NCBI RefSeq assembly: GCF_002895435.1
Contig: NZ_POYJ01000001.1
Span: forward strand, 558,001-622,000
From: Aquimarina sediminis
GTDB lineage: Bacteria; Bacteroidota; Bacteroidia; Flavobacteriales; Flavobacteriaceae
DNA: 64,000 nucleotides
Reading direction: 5' to 3'
In this document: piece by piece, positions 43,139-53,135 of the stretch
How positions within the stretch are numbered: the first letter of the stretch is position 1
Layout: every line of letters starts with the position of its first letter
The notes under the pieces: model-generated
Told to the model about the DNA's origin: nothing
Seen by the model: the letters and a program-made list of their open reading frames with translations, nothing else
The model's database searches: none
Translations under genes and position numbers: made by a program

Positions 43139-44209
43139 ATGAAGCCCATAATCTCTAAAGATTCTGTCGTCTATTTTGGTCAAGAATGCTATACAGCATT
43201 AAATACTTACCTTGATACAGCTAACCATTCAAAAATTTGTATTCTAGTAGACACAAACACCCATGAACATTGCTTATTACTACTAATGAGTAAGATTGAA
43301 AAGCAATATGATATCGAGGTAATAGAGATAGAAGATGGAGAAATCCATAAAAATATTGAAACATGTAGCGGTATCTGGAACGCCTTATCTGAATTGGGAA
43401 TGGATAGAAAGAGTCTTATGTTAAACTTAGGAGGTGGTGTTATTACAGATTTAGGTGGCTTTGTAGCTTGTACTTACATGAGAGGAATTAGCTATATCAA
43501 CATCCCAACTTCTTTGTTATCAATGGTTGATGCTTCTGTCGGCGGAAAAACTGGTGTTGACTTAGGTAATCTAAAAAATATGGTCGGTGTTATTAGTGAA
43601 TCAGAAATGGTATTAATCGACACCGAATATTTAACAACTTTACCTATAAATCAAATGTGTAGTGGGTTTGCCGAAATGTTAAAACACGGGCTCATTCAAG
43701 ATCGTGATTATTGGGAGAAGATAAGTGATTTATCTCAACTCAATTTTGATGATCTGGATCAAATGATTTATGAATCTGTAATTATTAAAAATAAAATTGT
43801 TTCTGAAGATCCTACAGAACAAAATATACGTAAGTACCTTAATTTTGGCCACACTCTAGGGCATGCTATTGAATCTTTTTACCTTGCAAATCCAGAAAAA
43901 CCTACATTATTACATGGCGAAGCGATTGCAATAGGAATGATTATGGAAGCTTTTATCTCTACAGAATTGCTATCTCTAAGCCAAGATGATTTACAATTTA
44001 TCAATAGAGTTATCCTTGCAACATTCCCAAAAATTAGTATTGATCCAAAAGATTATCAAAAAATCACGGAGTTACTCATTCATGATAAAAAGAATGAAAA
44101 AGGGAATATCTATTTTGTCTTGCTAGAAACTATTGGTGAGGCTAAATATAACTGCATTGTATCTGATGATTTGATTCTTAAATCTTTTGAATATTACAAC
44201 TCTCTTTAA
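43139..44209 (+). CDS. aroB: 3-dehydroquinate synthase
   Basis: The 356-residue NAD- and zinc-dependent enzyme makes 3-dehydroquinate in the shikimate pathway. It has DGEIHKNIETCSGIWNAL, the glycine loop LNLGGGVITDLGGFVA, PTSLLSMVDASVGGKTGVD, GFAEMLKHGLI and the metal ligands in NFGHTLGHAIES and LLHGEAIAIGM. It is isolated from other aro genes and divergent from proline dehydrogenase, a neighbour pair often seen in Flavobacteriaceae. Confidence 0.97.
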   Translation: MKPIISKDSVVYFGQECYTALNTYLDTANHSKICILVDTNTHEHCLLLLMSKIEKQYDIEVIEIEDGEIHKNIETCSGIWNALSELGMDRKSLMLNLGGGVITDLGGFVACTYMRGISYINIPTSLLSMVDASVGGKTGVDLGNLKNMVGVISESEMVLIDTEYLTTLPINQMCSGFAEMLKHGLIQDRDYWEKISDLSQLNFDDLDQMIYESVIIKNKIVSEDPTEQNIRKYLNFGHTLGHAIESFYLANPEKPTLLHGEAIAIGMIMEAFISTELLSLSQDDLQFINRVILATFPKISIDPKDYQKITELLIHDKKNEKGNIYFVLLETIGEAKYNCIVSDDLILKSFEYYNSL

Positions 44210-44241
44210 GCGAACCTTATTATCGATATCTAGCTAGAGTT

Positions 44242-46989
44242 TTACTTTTCAGTTATAGGAATGCATATTTCTACAATAGTTCCCCTATTAATTAATGTAT
44301 CAATGTGCATATTACCCCTTAAGGACTTTGTGCGAGATAGAATATTCCTGAGACCTATCCCTTGCGATACATTTTCTGAATCAAACCCTATCCCATTATC
44401 TTCTATAATAAATTTAATCTGTTTATCCAGCATTGTAAATTGCAAATCTACTTGATCTGCCTTAGCATGTTTTATAATATTATTCATTAATTCTTGAGTA
44501 ATTCTGTATAACTCAATTTTTATCTTATCGGCAATTTGATCAAATCGTGAAGCTGGATAGAAATCATTATTAATTATAAACGAGCAAGTTTTGGAAAGGT
44601 TGTTAAGGTAATCTTTTATTAATTTATCAAATGGGCTTTTAAGGATCTTTGGAGGTATTAAATCATGAGAAAGTGTACGTACTTCATTATAAGTTCCATC
44701 TACATTTTGGATTATTTTCTGCAATTCAGAATTCGAAAAATTCGAAAGTTTAGATAAATCTAGTTTAATTGCTGCCAGATTACCAGCTATTCCGTCATGT
44801 AATTCTTTTGCTATTCTCTCTCTTTCTTTTTCTCTACCATCATAATTTGCGTTTATTGCCTCTATTTCTTTTTTCAATAAAATCTTTTGTGTCTTCAATC
44901 TTTGACGATAATATGCAAACACAAAAAAGGAAACTACCAGAGCAAGAATTCCTCCTCCAATTGCTATATTTCTAAGTAACAACTCACGCTCTAACTGGGA
45001 TTTTTGGATATCTAATTGATTACTCTTAATTTCTTTTTCAGCAATCTGTAGGCTATTCTCCATATTCAACTGATCTATCCTACTTTTTCTTCTAGCAGCT
45101 TCCAATTGAATAATATCGCGTTCTTTTCGCTCTGTTTCTAAGTCCTTTTCCAAACTTACCCTATATAGCTCTTCTTTTTGGCTATTAAACAAAATGGCTT
45201 GGTATTCCTTTTCTTTCTGGAGAAGTAATATCTCTTTTTCTTTTTTATCAGTATCGTATTTTATTTGTATGTCGGCTATTTGTTTGATTTTATTAATATT
45301 AAAGATACTATCATTCATTGTTGTATATTTCTTATAATAGAACAACCCTTTATCATATTCATCCAATTCTTCATAGCATTTTGACAACCAATAATAGTTG
45401 TTCTTAATTTCCATTCGAGATTGCATCTTTATAGATGGTTCCAGGCTTTTCTGAAAAAAGATTACTGCTTTTTGATACTCTTCTAACTCAAAATAGATAG
45501 TACCTAATCTCGTATATGACTCTATAGCAATTTTTTGAAATTTCTCTAACTCATTTTCTTTTTCCATCACTTTGTTCATCCACTCAACAGCTTCATCAAA
45601 CTTTTCTTGACTCTGCATACACTCTGCCATAGCATTATAATACTGTATAGTTTCTCTTGAAAGACCTAGCTTATAAAAGCCATCATACGCTTGTTTTAAA
45701 TATGATACAGCTTCCTGATATCGTTTCTCTTTAACCAAAATTCTACCAAGATTCAAATATGAAATTGCAATCCCTTTTTGCAATTTTAGCTCTTTAAAGA
45801 TTTTCAATGCCTTATAGTAGCTTTCTTCTGCCTTTTTCAAATCATTCAACAGAAAAAATGCCTCTCCCATATTATTGTAAATTCCAGATAACGAAGCCTT
45901 ATCCTTTATACCTTCATAAAAATTAAGGCTCTTATACAAAAACTCAATACTTTTTTGATAATCTCCCTGTTCAATATGTACAACCCCTATGTATTCATTA
46001 ATTCGAGCCTCTCTCTCCTTGTTACCTGTTTTATTTGCTACTTCCCTAGCTTTACCAAAATAATCTAAAGACGATTTATAATCCCCTCTCATAAGTGATG
46101 TGATACCAAAATTGCTATATATCAATATAATCCTATAATAGTATCCCTTTTCTTTACATATTTTTAAAGCGTCCAAATAATATTTTTCGGCTTCCTTATA
46201 CTTCTCTTTTTGACTTAGAAATATGGCTTTTTGTATATTAATACCACTGATAGCTCTAGGGTTATTAATACTTTCAGCAATTTCTAGAGCTTTATCATAG
46301 TGTAAACTTACTTTATCAGCATTACCATTTTGGTAAATTATCAAATCAGCAATCTTAACATGTAAGTTAATCTGTAAATTATTATCCTTAAGCAATTCTG
46401 CTAATCGCAAGGCTTCAAAAGCTAAGTTTTTGGCTTTTTTAATTTCTCCTTTAGCAGAATAGGTAGCAACAAGATTATTCATCGCCCAGGTAATCGCTTC
46501 ATCATCTTTTATTTTCTTGCTAAGATCCAATCCTTTTAAGTAATATTTCTCTGCCTTATCATATCTATTTGTTTTTAGATATAACTCTCCCATATACCCA
46601 TATAATCTTGCTTCATCTTTTTCACTTTTAATTATAGAAAATATATCCTTAGCTTTTTCAAAATGCTTTTCAGAAATATCAAATTCTCCAGAGATACTAT
46701 AGGCATCTCCAAGCAAAATACGCGCCCTTCCAGTACTCAGCAAATCACCAATTCTTTTGCTTATAGAGAGTGATTCATTAGCATATTTTATTGTTTTTTT
46801 TTGATCCTTATTTTGATAAGATTTTGCTAATTCTAGTAGTCTAGAAATTCGTTTTTTATCTTTAGAATTAACTAATGGAATAGTGAGGTTGTCTATAATA
46901 TCATTTTTTTGCGCCTGAACTTCAGGGAGCGACAATACTAACACCAATAAAAAAATTACGTAAAAACTTAATCTAAAAAGGTTTATCAA
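44242..46989 (-). CDS. Large TPR sensor histidine kinase
   Basis: The 915 residues comprise a signal peptide (LSFYVIFLLVLVLSLPEVQA), about twelve TPR units to residue 560 (YMGELYLKTNRYDKAEKYYLKG, NMGEAFFLLNDLKKAEESYYKA), a long charged coiled coil (about 575-665), a membrane helix (AIGGGILALVVSFFVFAYY) and HisKA_3/HATPase domains (RERIAKELHDGIAGNLAA, His near 731; EDNGIGFD). The start is a TTG at 46989; no ATG occurs in frame before the signal peptide. No response regulator is adjacent. It is a paralogue of the kinase at 34415-36319. Confidence 0.92.
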   Translation of the reverse strand: MINLFRLSFYVIFLLVLVLSLPEVQAQKNDIIDNLTIPLVNSKDKKRISRLLELAKSYQNKDQKKTIKYANESLSISKRIGDLLSTGRARILLGDAYSISGEFDISEKHFEKAKDIFSIIKSEKDEARLYGYMGELYLKTNRYDKAEKYYLKGLDLSKKIKDDEAITWAMNNLVATYSAKGEIKKAKNLAFEALRLAELLKDNNLQINLHVKIADLIIYQNGNADKVSLHYDKALEIAESINNPRAISGINIQKAIFLSQKEKYKEAEKYYLDALKICKEKGYYYRIILIYSNFGITSLMRGDYKSSLDYFGKAREVANKTGNKEREARINEYIGVVHIEQGDYQKSIEFLYKSLNFYEGIKDKASLSGIYNNMGEAFFLLNDLKKAEESYYKALKIFKELKLQKGIAISYLNLGRILVKEKRYQEAVSYLKQAYDGFYKLGLSRETIQYYNAMAECMQSQEKFDEAVEWMNKVMEKENELEKFQKIAIESYTRLGTIYFELEEYQKAVIFFQKSLEPSIKMQSRMEIKNNYYWLSKCYEELDEYDKGLFYYKKYTTMNDSIFNINKIKQIADIQIKYDTDKKEKEILLLQKEKEYQAILFNSQKEELYRVSLEKDLETERKERDIIQLEAARRKSRIDQLNMENSLQIAEKEIKSNQLDIQKSQLERELLLRNIAIGGGILALVVSFFVFAYYRQRLKTQKILLKKEIEAINANYDGREKERERIAKELHDGIAGNLAAIKLDLSKLSNFSNSELQKIIQNVDGTYNEVRTLSHDLIPPKILKSPFDKLIKDYLNNLSKTCSFIINNDFYPASRFDQIADKIKIELYRITQELMNNIIKHAKADQVDLQFTMLDKQIKFIIEDNGIGFDSENVSQGIGLRNILSRTKSLRGNMHIDTLINRGTIVEICIPITEK

Positions 46990-47138
46990 AACACAATGGG
47001 GTATTTGTTTAGAAGTATTGCTAAATTAAATAATTTGTTAATTATATCCTAAAAATTAACCTCCAAGATACTTCGAAACCTTAGCTGATACTAAATTTGT
47101 AGAGAATTAAGATGTAACCAATTTATATAGATTAAATC

Positions 47139-47849
47139 TTGAGAAAAAAAATCTTTAAAGTGATTAAAATATTAATCATAAGCATAACCTTGCTTATGAT
47201 TACAATCGCAATATTATATTTTTCTTTGGATGAAAAACTTCCAAATGGTAAAACCGGTACAGAAGCTGATCGTTTTGCGCTAAAAATTCAAGAAACTGTT
47301 AAACATCATAACTATTTAAACACAGATTACCTACAATGGACCTTTAGAAACAAGAATCACTATATATGGAATAAGAAATCTAATACCGTAACCGTAAAAA
47401 CGAATAACGATTCTGTTCTTCTATATCTTGACGACCCCAAGAAAAGTAAAATTCTAGGCACCTCTCAATTAGATAGTAAACAAAAAGGAAAAATTTTAAA
47501 AGCAGCTCTAGCAAGTTTTAATAATGATTCATTTTGGATAGTAGCACCACACAAGCTATTTGACAAAGGAACAACTCGAAAACTAGTAAGATTACAAGAT
47601 GGAACCAATAGATTATTAGTTACCTATGCATCCGGTGGTACTACACCTGGGGATTCTTACCTGTGGAAAGTAGACAAAAATTATCTTCCCATAAGTTACA
47701 AAATGTGGGTCTCAATTATTCCAATTGGAGGCATTGAGGTTACCTGGGAAAATTGGGTAAAAACAAGTAATGGCTCCTATTTTGCAAAAGATCATACATT
47801 GTTAGGTTTTGATATCCCCATAAGTAATCTCAAAGCCTGGAATGAATAG
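47139..47849 (+). CDS. Hypothetical membrane-anchored protein
   Basis: I do not recognise this 236-residue protein. It has one N-terminal hydrophobic helix (IKILIISITLLMITIAILYF) followed by a soluble, probably periplasmic domain rich in Trp and Tyr (LQWTFRNKNHYIWNKKSNTV, FWIVAPHKLFDKGTTRKLV, GGTTPGDSYLWKVDKNYLP). The start is a TTG at 47139, with an in-frame stop two codons upstream. It stands alone between the divergent kinase and the convergent protease. Confidence 0.75.
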   Translation: MRKKIFKVIKILIISITLLMITIAILYFSLDEKLPNGKTGTEADRFALKIQETVKHHNYLNTDYLQWTFRNKNHYIWNKKSNTVTVKTNNDSVLLYLDDPKKSKILGTSQLDSKQKGKILKAALASFNNDSFWIVAPHKLFDKGTTRKLVRLQDGTNRLLVTYASGGTTPGDSYLWKVDKNYLPISYKMWVSIIPIGGIEVTWENWVKTSNGSYFAKDHTLLGFDIPISNLKAWNE

Positions 47850-47863
47850 CTATTAAACAAAAA

Positions 47864-47889
47864 AAGGGTGAAGCAGATGCCTCACCCTT
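47864..47889 (-). terminator. Intrinsic terminator of the metalloprotease gene
   Basis: aagggtga and tcaccctt pair perfectly, with gca/tgc able to extend the stem. On the minus strand it is followed by a run of T (complement of 47859-47865). It lies 22 bases past the protease stop. Confidence 0.8.
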
Positions 47890-47910
47890 ATAGCCCAAAT
47901 TAAAAAATTA

Positions 47911-50013
47911 TTATTTTATTGAAACTTTTTTAGTAATGGTTCTTTTTGCATCAGTTACCTGTACAAAATACATTCCTGGAGAAAGCATACTAATATCTAT
48001 AGTATGACGATTCTTTCCTCCTGGAGGTGTATCTAACTCAAGAACTCTTAATACTCTTCCGTTTATATCTTTAAAAGATACTTTTGATGATGTATTAAGT
48101 ACATTACTAACTTCTATGGTAAGAATGTCATGTGCTGGATTTGGATAAGCTTTTAGACTTAACTCACCAGTAACAACACCTCCTCCAGGAAGAAGCTCTG
48201 CTTGTAAACGTGCAGCTCCACATGGACCTAGGTTTTTCCATCCACTACTTGTTCTTTCATATAAATTACCTTGATAAGTTACCCTATCGCCTACAGAATA
48301 ATTTACACCACTAGACCAAGGAGCAACTCCCTCACAAGGATCTGTAGGATCGGTCGGGCAAGGACCTAGGTTTTTCCATCCACTAGCCGTTCTTTCATAT
48401 AAATTTCCATTATAAGTTACTCTATCACCTACAGAGTAGGTTTGAGAGCTAGACCATGGAGCTACCCCTACACAGCTGATTCCGCCACCAGAACAATTAC
48501 CATTAGAAGCATAATTATTCTGATTACATTGAATTGCAAAACTATCTATAGTAGCATTAGATGAGTTTTTCGCGACCCAATTTGTACCTACAGTTGTTGA
48601 CACTTGTCTGGTTTGACCCGAACTAATTGAAAATTGCGAGGTATTATTTCTAAAATACTCCAATGTACAGTTAGCATCATTTTTAAATGTTACAGTAACC
48701 GAATCTCCATCAGAACATCCACCGCCACCACAAGCTCCTGTACAGCTAGAAGAGTTGATGAAATTACGCATTACATTTGCCGGTTGAGAGCCGAATCCTT
48801 TAGTAAAATTAATACCAACATTCGTAAGGTGGCAGTAACTCATTACTGTACCTCCTCCAGAAGGAATTGCTGGTTTTGCACACCCTCCTTCGGTATTGTA
48901 ACAACCGTCAATAGCAGTGTTATTACCATTCCATCTACAAGCGTGAGTATGGTGGGAACCAAAATTATGACCTAGTTCATGGGCAATTACACCTACTGTC
49001 CAAGAATATGTTGGCACATTACTATAATTTTTATTAATCCCAGAAACCGCATACTTATGTGATCCGCAAAGCGCACTTACCCATGCAACTCCTCCAGAAA
49101 AATTATACGTCACAAAATGCCCTAAATCTCCATTAAAGCTATTTTGATTTCTATAATTTCTATAACTATCCAAACTATTACTAAATGGCTTCGACGAAGT
49201 CCAGGTTTTCATACCTGATAACTTTATAGTTATATTATCATTAGAGTATAATACGGCTACTTGATTAAACACTGATTGTATAAAATTAGAAGCTCCTTGA
49301 CTTCCTCCTTTATCCTGTACGATATCTGTATCAATATCAAAGAAAACTTTAGGGCATTTTGCCGCAGCCTTATTAGTTGTATTACCAAAAAGTTGCTCTA
49401 TAGTATATTCTTCAGCGTTTTCTTGCTCTTTCAATCTACAAGCAAAATCATTAAGGTAACTAATATCACTATCTTTATAAGCGATATGTGACTTACTGTT
49501 TTCTAATGGTCCTATAACTATATTTCCATGATCTCCATCTATACTGATCAATCCAGACATTTTATTTTCATAAAAGCTTATGGCTGTAATAGAATTAGAC
49601 TTCCCTTTTACAACTCCTCTGTAATGAAGAGCCTTTTCTACAGGTACAATAGATTTACCCGAAGGCATTTCTATAACCTCAAAATCATCTGTAGTGATAT
49701 CAACTTTTACTAATTCTAATATCAAGGACGATTTCTCTCCCGGAATTTCCAAATTCATTGTTTCTGGGGCGGAAGATTTCATTGAATTAAATTTCTTTGT
49801 ATTCAAAGAAAGAATGCTATACTCCTTAACCTCTTTTGGAACTTGAGCATTTGCTTTTTGTTTTGTGGTTAAGCTAAGTATACTAACATCCTGAAAATTT
49901 AACCCTTGTGACTTTTTTTGTGCTACAATTTCGCTCGGTTTATGCTGCTGTTGAGCATGCATAAAATTGATTACCATCAAAAAGGTAATCGCAATTTTGA
50001 ACATGTTTTTCAT
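47911..50013 (-). CDS. Secreted metzincin metalloprotease with CBM5/12 modules and T9SS tail
   Basis: The 700-residue protein has a signal peptide (ITFLMVINFMHA), a propeptide-like region to about 215, and a reprolysin-type catalytic domain with HELGHNFGSHH (345-355) and the Met-turn VMSYCH (391). A Cys-rich stretch follows. Two near-identical CBM5/12 chitin-binding modules lie at about 515-555 and 565-605 (APWSSSQTYSVGDRVTYNGN, YERTSSGWKNLGPC). The C-terminal 80 residues are a T9SS type A sorting domain (LKAYPNPAHDILTIEV, MYFVQVTDAKRTITKKVSIK). It is exported to the surface or medium, targeted to chitin-like material. M12B-like by motif. Confidence 0.93.
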   Translation of the reverse strand: MKNMFKIAITFLMVINFMHAQQQHKPSEIVAQKKSQGLNFQDVSILSLTTKQKANAQVPKEVKEYSILSLNTKKFNSMKSSAPETMNLEIPGEKSSLILELVKVDITTDDFEVIEMPSGKSIVPVEKALHYRGVVKGKSNSITAISFYENKMSGLISIDGDHGNIVIGPLENSKSHIAYKDSDISYLNDFACRLKEQENAEEYTIEQLFGNTTNKAAAKCPKVFFDIDTDIVQDKGGSQGASNFIQSVFNQVAVLYSNDNITIKLSGMKTWTSSKPFSNSLDSYRNYRNQNSFNGDLGHFVTYNFSGGVAWVSALCGSHKYAVSGINKNYSNVPTYSWTVGVIAHELGHNFGSHHTHACRWNGNNTAIDGCYNTEGGCAKPAIPSGGGTVMSYCHLTNVGINFTKGFGSQPANVMRNFINSSSCTGACGGGGCSDGDSVTVTFKNDANCTLEYFRNNTSQFSISSGQTRQVSTTVGTNWVAKNSSNATIDSFAIQCNQNNYASNGNCSGGGISCVGVAPWSSSQTYSVGDRVTYNGNLYERTASGWKNLGPCPTDPTDPCEGVAPWSSGVNYSVGDRVTYQGNLYERTSSGWKNLGPCGAARLQAELLPGGGVVTGELSLKAYPNPAHDILTIEVSNVLNTSSKVSFKDINGRVLRVLELDTPPGGKNRHTIDISMLSPGMYFVQVTDAKRTITKKVSIK

Positions 50014-50171
50014 TGTGATTAGTTTTAATTTTGAAGAATTTCTTTAGTAACTAATTTGGGCTATTTATACTGTTAATAAGAAAGACTTCAATGAGTTTGT
50101 GAATCGCTAAGTTAATGATTTAGAGTATTCTTATTAGTTATTTTGTTAAAACACGTATAATATCTAACACA

Positions 50172-50219
50172 TTTAACAAAACTGTTAAAAATTTAAAAAA
50201 CATCGATTTAACAAAACTG
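50172..50219. repeat. Perfect 13-base direct repeat upstream of uvrA
   Basis: tttaacaaaactg occurs at 50172-50184 and 50207-50219, 35 bases apart. A related ttttgttaaaa lies in the opposite sense near 50142, and a shortened version (tttacaaaac) at about 50233. They sit between the divergent protease and uvrA genes and may be regulator binding sites. Confidence 0.55.
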
Positions 50220-50255
50220 AAACTAAACCCATTTTACAAAACGCCAGCAAATACC

Positions 50256-50263
50256 TACATTTG
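50256..50263 (+). promoter_or_regulatory. -7 promoter element of uvrA
   Basis: TACATTTG matches TAnnTTTG exactly, 19 bases before the uvrA ATG. The -33 position lacks TTG, so activation by a factor at the direct repeats is conceivable. Confidence 0.5.
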
Positions 50264-50282
50264 CAATCTTGGTTAAAATTTT

Positions 50283-53117
50283 ATGGTAACATCAGAAGAA
50301 AATATTGAGGTTTTAGGAGCACGTGTTCACAACTTGAAAAACATTGATGTTACTATACCGCGCGAAAAACTAGTAGTTATAACAGGGTTATCAGGGTCTG
50401 GAAAATCTTCTTTAGCTTTTGATACAATATATGCAGAAGGACAAAGGCGGTATATAGAAACATTTTCTGCCTATGCCAGACAATTTTTAGGGGGACTAGA
50501 ACGTCCTGATGTTGATAAAATCGACGGACTCTCTCCCGTAATAGCGATCGAGCAAAAAACAACTAGTAAAAGCCCTCGTAGTACAGTCGGAACCATTACT
50601 GAGGTTTACGATTTTTTGCGATTATTGTTTTCTAGAGGAAGTGATGCTTATAGCTATAACACTGGTGAAAAAATGGTGAGTTATAGTGATGAACAGATTA
50701 AAAACCTTATTTTAAAAGATTTTTCCGGAAAAAAAATAAATATACTCGCTCCTATTATTAGATCCAGAAAAGGTCATTATAGAGAGTTATTCGAACAAAT
50801 AGCCAAGCAAGGCTTCGTTAAAGTACGTACTGATGGTGAAATTAATGATATCACCAAAGGAATGAAGTTAGATCGATACAAAACTCATGATATTGAGATT
50901 GTGATTGATCGATTAATGGTCAAAGAAGATAAAGATAACTCAAAACGTTTAATGGAGACTATTAATACAGCCATGTATCATGGCGAAGATGTATTAATGG
51001 TTATAGAACAAGAAACACAAGAGGTTCGTTTCTTTAGTCGAAATTTAATGTGTCCTTCTAGTGGTATTTCGTACCCTAACCCAGAACCCAATAATTTTTC
51101 ATTTAATTCTCCAAAAGGCGCTTGTCCAAGGTGTAATGGTATAGGTAATTTATATGAGGTAAATGTAAAAAAAATTATTCCTGATGATTCTATATCTATT
51201 AAAAATGGAGGGCTAGTCCCTCAAGGACCTCAAAAAAATAATTGGATATTTAAACAGTTAGAACTAATCGCTCAGCGTTTCGATTTTAAACTTACAGATC
51301 CAATCAAAAAGATCCCAGAAGAGGCAATGCAAATTATCTTGTATGGGGGTAAAGAAAAATTTAGCATAACAAGTAAGAGTCTAGGGGTTACCAGAGAATA
51401 TAAGATTGATTTCGAAGGTATTGCTACTTTCATAGAAAACACATATAATAATAATGACTCGACTTCATTAAAAAGATGGGCCAAAGATTTCATGGACAAC
51501 ATCCAGTGTCCAACATGTGAAGGATCAAGATTACGTAAAGAATCTTTATATTTTAAGGTAAATAAGAAAAATATTGCCGAATTAGCTACAATGGATATCA
51601 TTGAGCTTTCCGAATGGTTTAAAACCCTACCAGATCATTTGAGTGAAAAACAAAACAAAATCTCTGGTGAGATCCTCAAAGAAATCAATGCCAGACTTCA
51701 GTTTTTAATAGATGTAGGTCTTACTTATCTTTCTTTAAACAGAAGTAGCAAATCACTTTCGGGAGGAGAAGCACAGCGAATCCGACTTGCCACTCAAATA
51801 GGATCGCAACTAGTTGGTGTACTATACATTCTGGATGAACCAAGTATCGGTTTACACCAAAGAGACAATGAAAAACTGATCAACTCTCTTGTTCAACTAC
51901 GAGATATTGGAAATTCGGTAATCGTCGTAGAACACGATAAAGATATGATAGAGCGTGCCGATCATGTTATCGATATTGGTCCATTGGCAGGGAAACATGG
52001 CGGAGAAATTATTAGTGAAGGAACCCCGGTAGAACTAAAAACACACAATACATTAACTGCTGATTATCTAAGTGGTAAAAAGCAAATAGAAATCCCAGAA
52101 AAACGCAGAAAAGGAAATGGTAAAACTATATCACTAAAAGGAGCAACAGGAAATAATTTAAAAAATGTTTCTATTGATATACCGTTAGGCAAAATGATTG
52201 CTGTAACGGGGGTTTCAGGAAGTGGAAAATCAACACTGATTAACGAAACTCTCTATCCTATTCTCAATGCTTATTATTTTAATGGGGTTAAAAAACCAAT
52301 GCCCTACAAAAGCATTAAAGGACTTGAACATTCAGATAAAGTTATTGATATTAACCAATCTCCTATTGGTCGTACTCCAAGATCAAATCCGGCAACATAT
52401 ACTGGTGTTTTCTCTGAAATACGAAGTCTTTTTGCCAAAACTCCCGAAGCCATGATTCGAGGATATAAACCTGGGCGTTTCAGTTTTAATGTACAAGGAG
52501 GAAGATGCGAAACTTGCAAAGGTGGTGGATTGAGGGTTATAGAAATGAATTTCTTACCCGATGTATATGTTGAATGCGAAACTTGCCAAGGTAAACGCTT
52601 TAATAGAGAAACATTAGAAATCAGATATAAAGGAAAATCCATTTCTGATGTATTAGAAATGACAATCAATGAAGCTTGTTTATTTTTTGAACATATACCT
52701 AAAATTTTCAGGAAATTAAAAACCATTAAAAGTGTAGGACTGGGATATATTACCCTTGGACAACAGTCCACAACTTTATCCGGAGGAGAAGCTCAACGTA
52801 TCAAACTAGCTACAGAACTCTCTAAAAGAGATACAGGTAACACATTTTATATCCTAGACGAACCTACTACTGGCTTACATTTTGAAGATATTCGTGTTTT
52901 GATGGATGTATTAAATGAATTAGTAGACAAAGGAAATACTGTTTTGATTATAGAACACAACCTTGATGTCATTAAAATGGCAGATCATATTGTGGATATC
53001 GGTTACGAAGGAGGAAAAAATGGAGGTGAAATTGTAGCCAAAGGAACACCAGAAGAAATTATAAAGAATAAAAAAAGTTATACCGCCAAATTTTTAAAGA
53101 AAGAATTAAACGTATAA
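50283..53117 (+). CDS. uvrA: Excinuclease ABC subunit A
   Basis: The 944-residue nucleotide-excision-repair damage sensor has two ABC ATPase halves: Walker [17 protein letters not shown] and [16 protein letters not shown], two LSGGEAQRI signatures, and zinc modules ([32 protein letters not shown]). The first zinc module near residue 257 reads CPSS, with Ser260 where most UvrA proteins have the second Cys; Cys281 and Cys284 are kept. It is followed after 18 bases by the LOG-family gene, likely co-transcribed. Confidence 0.97.
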   Translation: MVTSEENIEVLGARVHNLKNIDVTIPREKLVVITGLSGSGKSSLAFDTIYAEGQRRYIETFSAYARQFLGGLERPDVDKIDGLSPVIAIEQKTTSKSPRSTVGTITEVYDFLRLLFSRGSDAYSYNTGEKMVSYSDEQIKNLILKDFSGKKINILAPIIRSRKGHYRELFEQIAKQGFVKVRTDGEINDITKGMKLDRYKTHDIEIVIDRLMVKEDKDNSKRLMETINTAMYHGEDVLMVIEQETQEVRFFSRNLMCPSSGISYPNPEPNNFSFNSPKGACPRCNGIGNLYEVNVKKIIPDDSISIKNGGLVPQGPQKNNWIFKQLELIAQRFDFKLTDPIKKIPEEAMQIILYGGKEKFSITSKSLGVTREYKIDFEGIATFIENTYNNNDSTSLKRWAKDFMDNIQCPTCEGSRLRKESLYFKVNKKNIAELATMDIIELSEWFKTLPDHLSEKQNKISGEILKEINARLQFLIDVGLTYLSLNRSSKSLSGGEAQRIRLATQIGSQLVGVLYILDEPSIGLHQRDNEKLINSLVQLRDIGNSVIVVEHDKDMIERADHVIDIGPLAGKHGGEIISEGTPVELKTHNTLTADYLSGKKQIEIPEKRRKGNGKTISLKGATGNNLKNVSIDIPLGKMIAVTGVSGSGKSTLINETLYPILNAYYFNGVKKPMPYKSIKGLEHSDKVIDINQSPIGRTPRSNPATYTGVFSEIRSLFAKTPEAMIRGYKPGRFSFNVQGGRCETCKGGGLRVIEMNFLPDVYVECETCQGKRFNRETLEIRYKGKSISDVLEMTINEACLFFEHIPKIFRKLKTIKSVGLGYITLGQQSTTLSGGEAQRIKLATELSKRDTGNTFYILDEPTTGLHFEDIRVLMDVLNELVDKGNTVLIIEHNLDVIKMADHIVDIGYEGGKNGGEIVAKGTPEEIIKNKKSYTAKFLKKELNV

Positions 53118-53135
53118 CACTAAAAGAATATTTAT

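Noticed and set aside
48211..48480. Repeated DNA in the protease gene (two CBM5/12 copies)
   Set aside because: It is a normal in-frame domain repeat that is already described by the gene entry, not a mobile or CRISPR-like repeat.
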